DNA from: Lepidostoma basale
Taxonomy: Eukaryota; Arthropoda; Insecta; Trichoptera; Lepidostomatidae
Assembly: GCA_022606425.2 (NCBI GenBank)
Contig: JAHDVF020000424.1
Coordinates: 266,210 to 330,209, forward strand
Direction of reading: 5' to 3'
Length of the DNA: 64,000 nucleotides
Numbering within the stretch: position 1 is the stretch's first letter; every line of letters starts with the position of its first letter. The position numbers were made by a program, and so were the translations under genes. Below the pieces are notes generated by a model. It had not been told where the DNA came from. It ran no database searches and saw nothing but the letters and a program-made list of their open reading frames with translations. This document shows positions 41,576 through 51,889 of the stretch, in pieces.

Positions 41576-41660
41576 TAATTAATACGAATGAAAACGTCAG
41601 TTTTATTATATTTTATGGGAATGACATGTTTCGCTCTTCTAAGGCTTTATCAAATCTCGC
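41576..41660 (-). mobile_element. FB2 left arm
   Basis: acgaatgaaaacgtcagttt, then GACATGTTTCGCTCTTC, TAAGGCTTTATCAAA. Cut off by the minisatellite. Confidence 0.65.
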
Positions 41661-41894
41661 GTATGGAAGTGGATGGAAGTGGATGGAAGTGGATGGAAGT
41701 GGATGGAAGTGGATGGAAGTGGATGGAAGTTGATGGAAGTTGATGGAAGTGGATGGAAGTGGATGGAAGTGGATGGAAGTGGATGGAAGTGGATGGAAGT
41801 GGATGGATGTGGATGGAAGTGGATGGAAGTGGATAGAAGTGGATGGAAGTGGATGGAAATGGAAGGAAGTGGATGGAAGTGGATGGAAGTGGAG
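41661..41894 (+). repeat. 10-bp minisatellite (ggatggaagt), 23 units
   Basis: Twenty-three consecutive 10-bp units, from gtatggaagt at 41661 to 41890, with only a few single-base variants, then ggag. All overlapping frames stay open (for example SGWKWMEVDG on the plus strand), so the long ORFs called here on both strands are artefacts. The first unit (gtatggaagt) and the flank after the last (ggagcaaagaactggcaaaa) together match the LINE-A codons for YGSEAWNWQK. The array appears to have grown out of that sequence. Confidence 0.9.
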
Positions 41895-42312
41895 CAAAGA
41901 ACTGGCAAAAGCAGAATAAAAGTAATAGCACTACCATATAGTAATAGCAGTAGAAATGAGATCTCATAGAGGAATCTACGATAAATATACATACATAAGA
42001 TAGAGTATGAAATGCAAATTTAAGAAGTAAATTTAGTGCGAATGAAAGTGTTATGAACAAAATAATGTAAGGGTCGTCAAGATGTTTTGGATACATTTAA
42101 ATAATTAATGAAAACAGAATGGTAAAGAAAGTATATGTTAACGCTATAAATAAAGGAAGGCCGAGGAAAACGTGGCACAATCACATCAATCAAATATTAA
42201 ATGCCGGCCACGCGAGGATTTGAATGTTGCTAATGCGACAGAATCATGTCAGGAAAGAAAAGTGTAGCGATATATTATTTCTGCTTATCTTTTTGGAAAA
42301 ATGCGTTATTTA
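41891..42312 (+). mobile_element. LINE-A fragment right of the minisatellite
   Basis: ELAKAE*K-type remnants, a damaged EMRSHRGIYDKYTYI, then KVYVNAINKGRPRKTWHNHINQ and AGHARI, and a decayed hairpin end (tttctgcttatctttttgga). Many stops. Confidence 0.7.
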
Positions 42313-42389
42313 GCTTGTTTTAATATCCATTTGATGCTCACCCATTGCTATATATTTTACAAAAAATAAAAATATATATAATCTTTCGC

Positions 42390-42550
42390 GTTACACTACT
42401 TTATTTAATTTTTAGAACTAAGCGGTTTGTCTTCCACCGGATCTCTGTCAGAATAACACAACAACTGTTTTGTTATCCTGGCTAGAGGTCCGGCAAGAGC
42501 GAAATCGATTAGTTCTAAAAAAAGTGGTATAAAAATAAATTTTCAGTAAA
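42390..42550. mobile_element. FB10 fold-back element
   Basis: Left arm inverted reads CTGACAGAGATCCGGTGGAAG. Right arm reads CTGGCTAGAGGTCCGGCAAG, AGCGAAATCGATTAGTTCT. Arms mirror around 42450-42480. The core is more diverged than in the other families. Related single arms lie at 43735-43785 and 55480-55545. Confidence 0.55.
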
Positions 42551-42649
42551 AAAATTAATTGTTCAACTTTCAAAATGCGTACGAAAATGTAAAGGGAAAA
42601 CGGTGGAAATAAAGACGAATACTCGTACATGATAATTACTTTTAATGGG

Positions 42650-42990
42650 GTTTAAAGATCAGATATAAAAAGACAACGCAGTATAAAAGAAGGCATAATG
42701 ATAAGAGGATCATTAAGACGATTTGGACACATCAAAAGTAAATGGTAAAGAAAGTACACGCTAACGGGATAAAATGCAAAAAACGTGACAAAACCAAATT
42801 GATCTAATTTAAAATTTATTGATTGTTTCAGATTTAATATTATGGAATATTTTATGTGAAAATAACTCATTAACTAACTTACTCTCACGCCATCACGTTG
42901 AAGGGATAGGCAGAAATAATGTACTGCCATACTTTTCTTTCCTGACTTACTTCTCTCACTTCTTCAGCATTCACGCATCGTTTATTACGT
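42650..42990. mobile_element. Inverted pair of LINE-A fragments
   Basis: Plus-strand remnant at 42680-42815 (IMIRGSLRRFGHIKS, then KVHANGI). Minus-strand tail at 42870-42985 (actcacgccatcacgttgaa, ggataggcagaaataatg). The same geometry as at 23455 and 38936 but tail-to-head. Confidence 0.6.
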
Positions 42991-42999
42991 TAAAATTTT

Positions 43000-43258
43000 A
43001 ACAATGTTATAATATCACAATTTATTTTTATTCACTGAGAATGTCGCGATAGCTGTTTTGCCAACCGATGTTAGCATCATCAGGTGTTACGAAAAACCAC
43101 AAGAGTTTTTTTGTAACAGCTGTCGCGATAGTAATAATGACTAAAATGAATAAAAATAAATTGTGATATTATAACAGTGTTATACTCGTTATTTTAAACA
43201 GTAATAATGTTGAAGTATCACAGTGTTTCGGCCAAAACAATGGACAATTTCATCGATA
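43000..43258. mobile_element. FB3 fold-back element
   Basis: Left module on the minus strand: CTGATGA, T, GCTAAC..GGTTGG, CAAAAC, AGCT, ATC (43083-43048). Right module truncated (TTTTGTAACAGCTGTCGCG). Asymmetric end (agtgtttcggccaaaacaat) at 43222-43241. Confidence 0.65.
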
Positions 43259-43690
43259 TTGTTTAAATAACCCAAACGCCCCATCAAAGGTTAAAAAGCA
43301 TATACAGGGAGGATTGGAGGCGTTTTATATTAGCCACGGGCATCTTCATGGATCAGTAATGACGAAACGAAGAAAGAAGAAGAAAGCATATTTGCTATCT
43401 TGAAAGAAAAATAGTCCATTTTGTATATTTTCATAACGGAGAGTGAAATTGACAATATCAGTTTGAGTGCCGAACCTGCATCGGATAGGTGTTGGTGTGA
43501 AGTACACTTATACATATAACACTCGTACAATATGGGGTGAAGTGCAGTTAGCCCCTTGTGCAACGCAAGAGCGACCGTGGCCCGTAGACTGCTCCGGAAA
43601 ACGGAACATCCCATTCCGTCCTTTACCCACAGGGTGCACATGTTGTAGACACCTAAAACACTGATTTTATTAATATTTATTATTTTAATT
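43259..43690. other. No gene; GC-richer patch 43540-43640
   Basis: Frames 43330-43641 (minus) and 43467-43664 (plus) overlap and lack motifs. Confidence 0.3.
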
Positions 43691-44120
43691 GTAAAATTTT
43701 GTATTCTGGTCGCGTAACAATAAAAAAACAGTTTATTTTGTTACCTAGAAGAACTGGGTTGGGAACAACACCGGTTGATTCTAAAAAAAATGTTCTGTAA
43801 AACCAAATCCGATAAGTACATATTTTAAATTTTTAGTATTGCCACACCACAAATTAAGTGCTTCATACTCGTACAAAAACATCTGAAATTATCCTTATTC
43901 CACTTTGATATCTGTGAAGCTTATCTTTTTGGAAAAGTCAGGATTTGGTAAAAATATTTATTTTACTCAAAATATGTTCACCTCATGTTTTGAAACAGTA
44001 TATTTCTTCTTTTTTTTAATAATCATATATATGGACGAGTCCACCATATGAAGTGAGTAAATAAAATATTGTAAGTGAGTAAGTGAAGTCATCAAAATAT
44101 TTCTAACAAGTATTGAGAAA
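43691..44120. other. FB10 scrap and AT-rich DNA
   Basis: 43735-43785 (CTAGAAGAACTGGGTTGGGA, ACACCGGTTGATTCT) is an FB10-like arm. The end motif accacaaattaagtgcttca lies at 43847-43866. Otherwise empty. Confidence 0.4.
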
Positions 44121-44125
44121 AAACC

Positions 44126-44690
44126 AACTACCTAATCATCACGCCGTCTCTCCGAAGGGGTAGGTAGAAAGAATGGACTGCCACTCTTTTCTTTCCTGAC
44201 GTATTTCTCTCGCTTCCTCAACATTCATACATCGTGTCATGCACGCGCGTCGATTTCTCTGACTCCTCACTTGGCCGACATTCAATATTTTGAGAAAATA
44301 AACTGATTGGATTTGACTGATTTGCCTGAATATTTGGTTAATTTGATCTTGCCACGTTTCCCTGGGTTTTTCTCTATTTCTATTTCCATTCACATCGTTA
44401 ACATATCCTTTTTACAATTCTTTATTCATTCATTCTTTCCATGTGTCCAAATCATTTTAATGATCCTTTCATTATTTTGTTCATAACACCATATTCGCAC
44501 CGCATTCACTTCTTATATTAAATTTTCATTCCACACTCTATCATACACAGAGTATCCACACATTCGGCTAAATGATCTCGTTTCTACTGCATTAATTTTA
44601 CTTTCATCCTTCTTTTGCTAGTTCCATGCTTTGCTTCCATATATAAGGGTCGGTACAAGAACATCATTGTGCTCTGCCATTTTAGCTTTT
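44126..44690 (-). mobile_element. LINE-A copy with a short internal insertion
   Basis: Good 3' tail (ctccgaaggggtaggtagaa) and codons for ILNVGQVRSQRNRRACMTRC. About 45 bases at 44290-44335 separate this from QINQIFRQ and the rest, back to GSEAWN and MAEHND. Many changes. Confidence 0.8.
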
Positions 44691-45530
44691 TTGGGTAGGT
44701 TTTGTTTGCGATGACAACTAAAAAAAAACATTATAATAAATATGTTGCGAGCAGCATGTTATAAAAAAACTGTACACATTTCATAACAAATGGATCACAA
44801 TTTCTTTGAGTATTAATTTGATTTCAAATTAATTGTGCCAAACATTAGTTTATTTGTTTGAACAAGATTTTTTATATACTAGTACTTAAAGTTCCTAAGA
44901 ACGTTAAATTTTTTAATATTTTAAATTTCTCTTTAATTATTTTTTTAATAAATTAAAGAAACATAAAATTACTCGTAGATAACAAATAATATCCTGATCT
45001 AAGATAAATAAACATAAAACTATTATACTAAAAAAAAATCTTACCTCCTTTGTGACGTTTTTTTCCCTTATGGACAAAGTTTTATCTTTATGGCTATCAT
45101 TTGATTACACCTATTTAAGTACTACGCAGGGGATCCCTGTAGCGATAGATACGAACGTACTATGGATAGATAAGTAGGCACACACTTAAACTTTACTAGG
45201 CGAGTGCCAATAAAATATATTTTTCTTAAAGCTATCCTTGCCCGCATATGTCCCAAACTAATAAGATAAAGAGAGCTTTTGGAATTTATTTGCCATAAAT
45301 TCTGATTCAACTTAAAAACTCACCCTAATTGAATTGAATATTAAGGGCGAATTTTTACAGAAATCATTTTAAAGACTCAAGTTTGTGGAGTAAATCAAAA
45401 TTATATAATCGAAGATATCTAATCTCTTTTTTTAGATAATAAAAACAATACATTACAATACTTCAACATTGTTACATGTTCAAATTTGACACCTGTTACA
45501 AGTAACAGTCCTTTTTGTAAATAAACTTAA
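44691..45530. other. AT-rich, nothing recognised
   Basis: No gene or repeat recognised. Confidence 0.35.
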
Positions 45531-45531
45531 G

Positions 45532-45680
45532 GCGTTAACACCGTGGAATTCCATAATGAGGATTTTTTATGAATTAAAACATTGTTTTTTCTACTTTTGA
45601 AAAATTCATCTATAGTTCTTTGTAACACCTGATGATGCGAACATAAGTTGGCGTAAATTGTGATACACGTACAGGTATTA
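45532..45680 (+). repeat. FB6 and FB3 scraps
   Basis: gtggaattccataatgagga and tatgaattaaaacattg (FB6 outer arm), then tgtaacacctgatgatgcga, acataagttggcg (FB3 module start). Confidence 0.5.
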
Positions 45681-45799
45681 AATATTACATATATATGTGA
45701 GATATCATACTAATTGGCGTAGCTTTCTATTATAATAAGTTTTTTAGCATTGTTTATAGTCGTTGCGTAGTATTACATATCAAGTTACTCCTTAGTTGT

Positions 45800-46030
45800 A
45801 ATTCTTCTTCTTCTTCTTCTTTAGCCTATTTCCGTCCACTTCTGGACAAAGGCCTCCTCCATTCGCTACCATGTCACTCTGTCCTGTGCAGACTGCATCC
45901 AGGTTATTCCGACGTATCTGTTCAGATCTGTCTCCATGTCCACTTTTCATCTGAGCTTCTGGCTACGTGACCTGCTCATTGCCATTTTAGAGTCGCCACC
46001 CAGTGGATGATATCGTTTTTTCTCTCACCG
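45800..46030 (-). mobile_element. LINE 3' end, RTE-like, GAA tail
   Basis: (CTT)n at 45805-45822. Then on the minus strand the end of a coding frame (VATEWRRPLSRSGRK-like, around gacaaaggcctcctcc), with no intact frame further in. Confidence 0.5.
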
Positions 46031-46700
46031 TATTTTGACTCTGTCTCTTAGGTTTATTCCTAACATAGCTCTTTCCATAGCTCTTTGGGTCAGCGGGAGT
46101 TTCTCGGCACTACTTACACTACTAGTTGGAATTACTGATACAAAATGTATGTTTCTTCTTCTTCTTCTTCTTATAATAAATCTGACGATCTGTGCCACAG
46201 TAATCATGTCTCCTGCGTTAATGAGGTGTCCGGAGGGGACTTCGTAAGCGGCTGTATATGCGAGTCTGTCACTATCAGATCTGGCTACATAGTCCTTCCG
46301 GTATCTTTTTTTTTTTTTTTTTTTTTTCTCCTTGTATACAACAGGTCGCTTGAACCCAATTACTGTGTACAATTTATTTTAGCTATTATATTGATTCTCA
46401 TGACATGTGATAGGTAGCCAATCTATCGCCATTTTATTGTCACGTGAATTCTACACCAGACCAATGACAGTGTGACAATCACACTACCATCGCCGGGAAT
46501 CGAACCCGGGACCTTGAGAATGGAAGTCGGAGCTCTTACCACTCAGCCACGATTTCGGTCTTCTTCTAGATATACTCCACCTGACGATATCCTCTATTTT
46601 GCTAGTTTTTTTCTTATGTCTGCGTTACGGACACGACCTCACGGTACTGGATCTTAGGACCTTCATCTCAGTATTCTTGGCAGACCTCTGATTCGTACAG
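46031..46700 (-). mobile_element. LINE-B copy interrupted by S1
   Basis: Minus strand, right part (46690-46557): a damaged LRDRVRNADIRKK relic. Left part (46300-46150): RKDYVARSDSDRLAYTAAYE and VPSGHLINAGDMITVAQIVR, then a (CTT)n tract at 46152-46172 that is part of the GAA tail. A second decayed LINE end (46030-46140) follows. Confidence 0.75.
46302..46556 (-). mobile_element. S1 SINE inserted in LINE-B
   Basis: Minus strand: GTGGCTGAGTGG (A box), GGTTCGATTCCC (B box), agtgtgattgtcacactgtc, attggtctggtgtagaattc, acgtgacaataaaatggcga, tcacatgtcatgagaatcaa, attgggttcaagcgacctgt, tgtatacaaggag and an A-run of about 20. A near full-length TTGGGTTCAA-tail copy, so likely young. Confidence 0.88.
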
Positions 46701-46714
46701 ACATGGCTCATATT

Positions 46715-47040
46715 ATACTTCTTCTTCTTCTTCTGCTTTATTTAGGACTGTGTCCTGTTATTTCTCGGAGCCTGTTCCTGTCCAACTGTCTCGCCATCTT
46801 TTAGGTGGTCTTCCTGCAGGTCGATTTCCTGTTGGTACTTTATTTGCGGCTATATTTATCACTCTTTCAGAACATGCTCTTTCCACATAATCTCACATGT
46901 AGCGTCTTTTCAGTTTTTCCCATCGCACGACATCTTCTACATTGCAGATCTTTCTTATTTCAGAACTTCTTATTCTGTCTCGGAGTGTCGTTCCCGCAAC
47001 GGATCGGAGAGTCTTCATTTCTATGGTTCCAGAATTAATT
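46715..47040 (-). mobile_element. LINE-B 3' coding relic
   Basis: Minus strand: ETMKTLRSVAGTTLRDRIRS, SEIRKICNVEDVVRWEKLKR, then RACSERVINIAANKVPTGNR and RPAGRPPKRWRDSW, and the (GAA)n end at 46719-46732. One or two frame changes. Confidence 0.8.
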
Positions 47041-48335
47041 TATATCAACTATTTATATTTGTACATATTATGTACACATTAAATAAATAAAGCGACAATT
47101 AGTATACTGAAATGCCATTTTTTACGATGATATTGATTTTGCAAACTCTCCACCAACGAGAAACAGAAAACAGAGCAATTATATTGCGATAATAATTACT
47201 TACTGCGATGGTAAGATTGTACGAGTATAAGCCGAAACGCTGGTCTCGCTTTTTATTATCTGACTCGTACAGAAGCCGGCATTTTAGCTCGGAATAATCT
47301 ACCAGCAGACCTCAAGTGAATTGACAGCCCTTCATAGTTTAGATCGAGAGATAAAACGCACCTTTTCTAATAATCATATCCTGATGTAAATGTTAATTGA
47401 CTGGGTCAGACGCAGCTCTAATACTAATTATGTATAGTTTTAACTCTTCACACTCCTTAATAATTTATTTTTTACGTACCACTAACTGTTTAGTTAATTT
47501 ACAAAAAAAGACTAAATGAAGAACTCTCCATAAAATGCGGCATTCGGAAAGTGTAGAATGTGATATAATTATAATAAGTATTTATTTTTAAAAATAGTAG
47601 GTCGACATAGAAGTTGTTGTAAAAAACACTATATTGAGTCACATTCGACATTGGAGTAGAAAGGGTTAAACTAGGTGATAGTAGCTTTTTTACTAGGTTC
47701 ATGGAATTTTTTAACAGAATTTTTAAGAGGGTGATATATAAATATGGCGTTTAAATAAATCATACAATAAATTATGAAATAATATTATTTTTTTAAAAGT
47801 GTTGTAAAGGGGCAATTTTAAGATATAGATCATTTTATAAAATCCCTCGAAAAAAATCAGCAATTATGTTTGCAGAACAAACTTTTTTTTAATAACTAAA
47901 AGTCCTGGGAGATGAAATTGTGTGGGGATCGTAGTTGGGAGGTTAATGCTCCCGGCGACTGCAGCGCTCAATATCCGCTCAAGCACTACCTCTACACCAG
48001 ACTCAGTAGGTACTGCACGCTAGGGTAGCGAGCATGCACCATACTAACACCCCTTTACCGGGGGGATGAACAATTTCCCAAAAACATAACATTCGCAATA
48101 ATGCATTTTCGATTTAATAGTTACAGTTTTACCAAAGACATTTCTCAAGTACCGCATCTATTTACCTTCATCAATATTACTACTATTATATCTTGCTAAA
48201 TACCTGTTAAAAATTACATAAAGTTGAGCATGTTTACAAGGGTTGAAAAACAATTGAGAATGTCAACGAAAAAAAAATTGGTGCTGGGAATAAAATAAAT
48301 GGCGCTCTCAAAGTCATCACTGCAAAAATATATCC
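47041..48335. other. No gene recognised; GC-richer patch 47930-48065
   Basis: The patch (gtagttgggaggttaatgct, ..tttaccggggggatg) has no reading frame of note. The remainder is AT-rich. Confidence 0.35.
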
Positions 48336-48339
48336 ACTA

Positions 48340-48845
48340 AATCAAAGATACAGTACATAATGGAGTTCTAGTACCAACTCTAATGTAAGGAGGTGGAGCT
48401 TGGAGCTGGGACAATAAGAATGAAAGTACGATAAATGCTGTTAAAATGAGATTACTGAAAAGAATGTGCGAGAAAACAATATATGATAGAATATCGAACG
48501 ATGAAATATGCAAGAAATATAATATAAGGCGGATTATTGCATCATAATATGTATTTTCTGACTTTTTTTTTAATAGAGAAAAACGGTGAAATTGTTTATA
48601 CATGAAATGTAATGTGAGTGGAAATAGAAGTCGCGAAATACCAAGAAAAGCATGTCATGACCAAATTTATCAAGTTTTAAAAGGCGATCACTTTTAAAGT
48701 CAGAAAAATCCACGAACGTGCATGTTACGGTGTATGAATGTGGAGGAAGTGCGAGAGGTATGTCAGGAAAGAGCAGTATGGTGTTCCATCCTCTCTGTCT
48801 ACTCCTTCGGAGAAACGACGTGATAGTTAGTAAGTTAGTTTGTTT
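48340..48845 (+). mobile_element. LINE-A copy, old
   Basis: VHNGVLVPTLM, GAWSWDNKNESTINAVKMRL, LKRMCEKTIYDRISNDEI, an AT-rich insertion, a damaged RGIPRKACHDQI, TCMLRCMNVEEVREVCQE, then ttcggagaaacgacgtgata and GTTA repeats. Confidence 0.75.
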
Positions 48846-49440
48846 TAATGTTGAAATATCCCTTATCGGAGAGTACCTATAATATCTTTACATTGTTAGA
48901 ACATCCCTTCCCCACCCATTGCAGGGCCGGTTGCACATAAACATCCAGGCCCATTCGGGACCTTGTGGCGCCCCTAATAACTTCCTAAAGCTGTCAATAG
49001 CACAGTGTTTAGGAAAACATATTATCCTATTCCGATTCCAGGAATACTCAGCTTTATGGTTCGGCAAAGAAGCCTATAAACTATGAAAATGTACTCGGAT
49101 AATACAAAAGCGAATACCGAAGAACAATATACGATTTAAGAACATGGATTGGAAACCAGCAGGGTCGTGATAAATAATGTTGATGCCTAGTTAACCCTAC
49201 ATTGCATGGTTTAGCAAATTTCGGGTCCACTTGTATAAGTACTAAATATTTTAATTTCGTACATATTATATTTGTACTCTACACTCTACATTCCCATCTG
49301 ACTAATAAATTACAGAAGCCATTGCTATTGGCGATAGTTTACATAATCAATTCTACATATTTTGATATTTGATTAAATTGATGATTTGATGATTGATTTG
49401 TTAAATATATAACATATTTAAGATGTTAATTTGGACATTT
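48846..49440. other. No gene recognised
   Basis: A GC-richer patch at 48900-48985 (gcagggccggttgcacataa) without motif; otherwise AT-rich. Confidence 0.35.
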
Positions 49441-49444
49441 TTAT

Positions 49445-49700
49445 CAATATAACTAACTAACTAACTATAGAGAAGGATGGAGTACCGCATGAGTAAAAGT
49501 GTGACAGTTCATTCTTTCTGCCTACCCTTTCGGAGAGACGGTGTGATGGTTTGTAAGTTAGTTAGTTAACTAACTAAACATCACACCGTCTCCCCGAAGG
49601 GGTAGGCAGAAAGAATGGACTGCCACACTTTTCTTTTCCTGACATATTTCTCTCACTTCCTCAACATTCATACATCGTGCATGCACGCTCGATATGTCAT
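49445..49700. mobile_element. S3 inserted into the (CTAA)n tail of LINE-A
   Basis: Order: (AACT)n 49450-49466, S3 on the plus strand (gaaggatggagtaccgcat .. ggtgtgatgg), (GTTA)n, then (AACT)n and the LINE-A tail on the minus strand from 49580. The two 3' tails face each other in the palindrome gttagttaactaac (49558-49571). Confidence 0.75.
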
Positions 49701-49985
49701 CGAAATAGGTATGTAAGTAAGCAAAATTATTTTTCCTATATTTTGCTCTGCAATAAATAAATAAAATACCATATTTTTTACAATTTAAGAAATCATGCAA
49801 TTAAAGCTCAAGGATACGAGAATGATTTTAATAGTGTAATAGTATATTTTTTGTGGAAGAAACAGTTAAAATAAGATTCCAATACGAATAACATTACAAC
49901 ATTTATATTAATTAGTATTTTTTTTATAATTATTTGTAAGTTGATTTCGTGATAAATCTAAGTTTATTCACACGGACTTCATTAT
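49701..49985. other. AT-rich, nothing recognised
   Basis: No gene or repeat recognised. Confidence 0.35.
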
Positions 49986-49989
49986 GATC

Positions 49990-50200
49990 TGTCATATTCT
50001 CTTCAATTGATTTACGATTTACGATCCTGCATGACATATGATAATAAGGTATAACAAGTCTATCGCTATTTTTATCGTCGCATGAATTCTATCTGACTAA
50101 AGGCAGCATGAGATTTTTCACACTGCTATCGACGGGAATAGAATCCGATCCTTGTATCAGTCATAGCTGTTGCCACTCTACCACGAAGGTCGCCAGTGTT
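49990..50200 (-). mobile_element. S1 SINE copy, decayed
   Basis: Minus strand: GCGACCTTCGTGGTAGAGTGG, a damaged B box (GGATTCTATTCCCG), gcagtgtgaaaaatctcatg, ctttagtcagatagaattca and the rest of the body. Confidence 0.7.
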
Positions 50201-50581
50201 GATGTTTTAAACTTGTAAATCCAATGTTCGTTTTACTGAAAAACTTAAATCGATCGATTATGTTCCGAGAGAACCAATCTTCTAATTATTTCTATTTTTA
50301 TACAATTAGCATAAGTGCTTTACCAATATAAGATAAAAATAAGAAATAACTGTGCTTATAAGGATGAACCAGCTCTAAATGAACCTGCCTAAAAATGAAC
50401 CTAACTTAAATGAACCTATGTCAGCTATTATTTCCTATAATCTTGGAAATATCCATGTCTCGTAGTATACACTCGGTCTACGTTTCATTGATCGTTATAG
50501 ACTGCATTTTCGTTTCGTTAAACTGTATAACGCTCTGCTTTTTAACATGGATCAGAAGCCAAACTTTAGATAACTATCAAC
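50201..50581. other. No gene recognised
   Basis: The 85-codon plus frame 50410-50667 is hydrophobic but AT-driven and overlaps the tandem duplication. Not supported as a gene. Confidence 0.3.
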
Positions 50582-50753
50582 ATATTTTATTCCTACCACT
50601 TATAGAATTTCTAACAATTATTTTATTGAATTATTACAAGTGCAGGTATCAAATTTTAAAATCATAATATTTTATTCCTAAAACTCACAGAATTTCTTAC
50701 AATTATTTTATTGAATTATTACAAATGCAGGTATCAAATATTCAAAACATAAT
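50582..50753 (+). repeat. Tandem duplication, 85-bp period
   Basis: 50582-50666 and 50667-50751 are near-identical (atattttattccta.. acaattattttattgaat .. gcaggtatcaaat), with about ten differences. Confidence 0.85.
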
Positions 50754-51475
50754 ATGTAATACAATAACTTGAAGTATCGATAGCCAACAATATCGATGGT
50801 CAATGTATAAAGTTGTAGTTAAATGTACTGTGTTTAATATTATAAATGATTTCTGTAGGTGGCTATAAATTACCCCTTAGGTAATATTTCGGAATTTTGT
50901 ATCTCTATGGTTCAGTATTGTCTATGAAGATTTCTGTGTATTAATATTCATCCCACAATTGTTCCAAATAATTACATGAGATTAATAATCGCCCTACTAA
51001 AGTCAGATAAATATTCATGAATGAATATTTTATAATAAAAGTGTATCTAAAATAGGGGTCGGTAAAGTTGAGACCAAAGAGAATAAATGGTGGAGGGTTT
51101 ACCCAAAAAATAGACGCCAAATAAAATATCACATTGACCCAAAAATATTATTCGCAAAAATAACAACATTCTAATGTACGAGTTGATGATGGTATAATAC
51201 CTTCAAAATTTACCTAAAAATTCGAAACAGAAGTGGAAAATTTTCAGTACTTAAATTCATAAAATAGGTTCATTGTGGAATTCCACAATATTAAGTTTAT
51301 CAAAAAGCAAATATTTAACAAAAAATATTTTTTGTAATGATTTGATGAAGTATATGTGTGTTCATTTAAATGATTAAATGAATATACAATCATTTTTAAA
51401 GATTTAAAATAAGTAATCATATCAAAGTTATTGGAATTCATTGTACAATCTCCAATTGAGCATTATTGTGAAAAA
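50754..51475. other. AT-rich, nothing recognised
   Basis: No gene or repeat recognised. Confidence 0.35.
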
Positions 51476-51477
51476 TA

Positions 51478-51560
51478 AACAGATCCTGTCTAGGATAGAA
51501 CCCAAGTCTCCTGGATCTGGACCCAAACTTCCTGTCTTATAGATCACCAGCGGATATATT
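51478..51560 (-). mobile_element. S2 tRNA-like SINE copy, decayed
   Basis: Minus strand: GCTGGTGATCTATAAGACAG, GGGTCCAGATCCAGGAGAC, TTGGGTTCTATCCTAG. Matches the S2 order with a weak B box. Confidence 0.5.
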
Positions 51561-51885
51561 ATAAATATAATTTTCATATTATGTAGGTTCATTTACACGA
51601 ATGTTAAAAGGTTTAAGATTTTCTTTATAAATAAATACTGAACATGATTAATAATTTTAATTTTCTAATCACAAGAGTGTAGGAAAATAAATTTGAATTT
51701 TGATTTTTTATCAATCTAAGGTACTCGTACTGTAGAAATCCATGTTTTTAAATTCAAACATTGTGTTTTCCACTTTTAAGATTGAAAAACCAAATTAAAT
51801 ATTTTCCAATTAGTGATTAGTCAAACAAACGAATAGCTTCCAGTTTTCACAGTCACATCTGCCACCCCAGCCAAATAATTCTGTA
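51561..51885. other. AT-rich; FB6 scrap at 51735-51785
   Basis: taaattcaaacattgtgttt and tccacttttaagattgaaaa recall the FB6 outer arm. No gene. Confidence 0.35.
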
Positions 51886-51889
51886 ACTA

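Noticed and set aside
41613..42096. Long open frames on both strands (FHPLPSTSIH and SGWKWMEVDG repeats)
   Set aside because: They are the translation of the 10-bp minisatellite, which leaves all frames open.
50410..50667. Hydrophobic 85-codon frame as a small membrane protein
   Set aside because: It runs into an 85-bp tandem duplication in AT-rich DNA, and hydrophobic codons are expected from the base composition.
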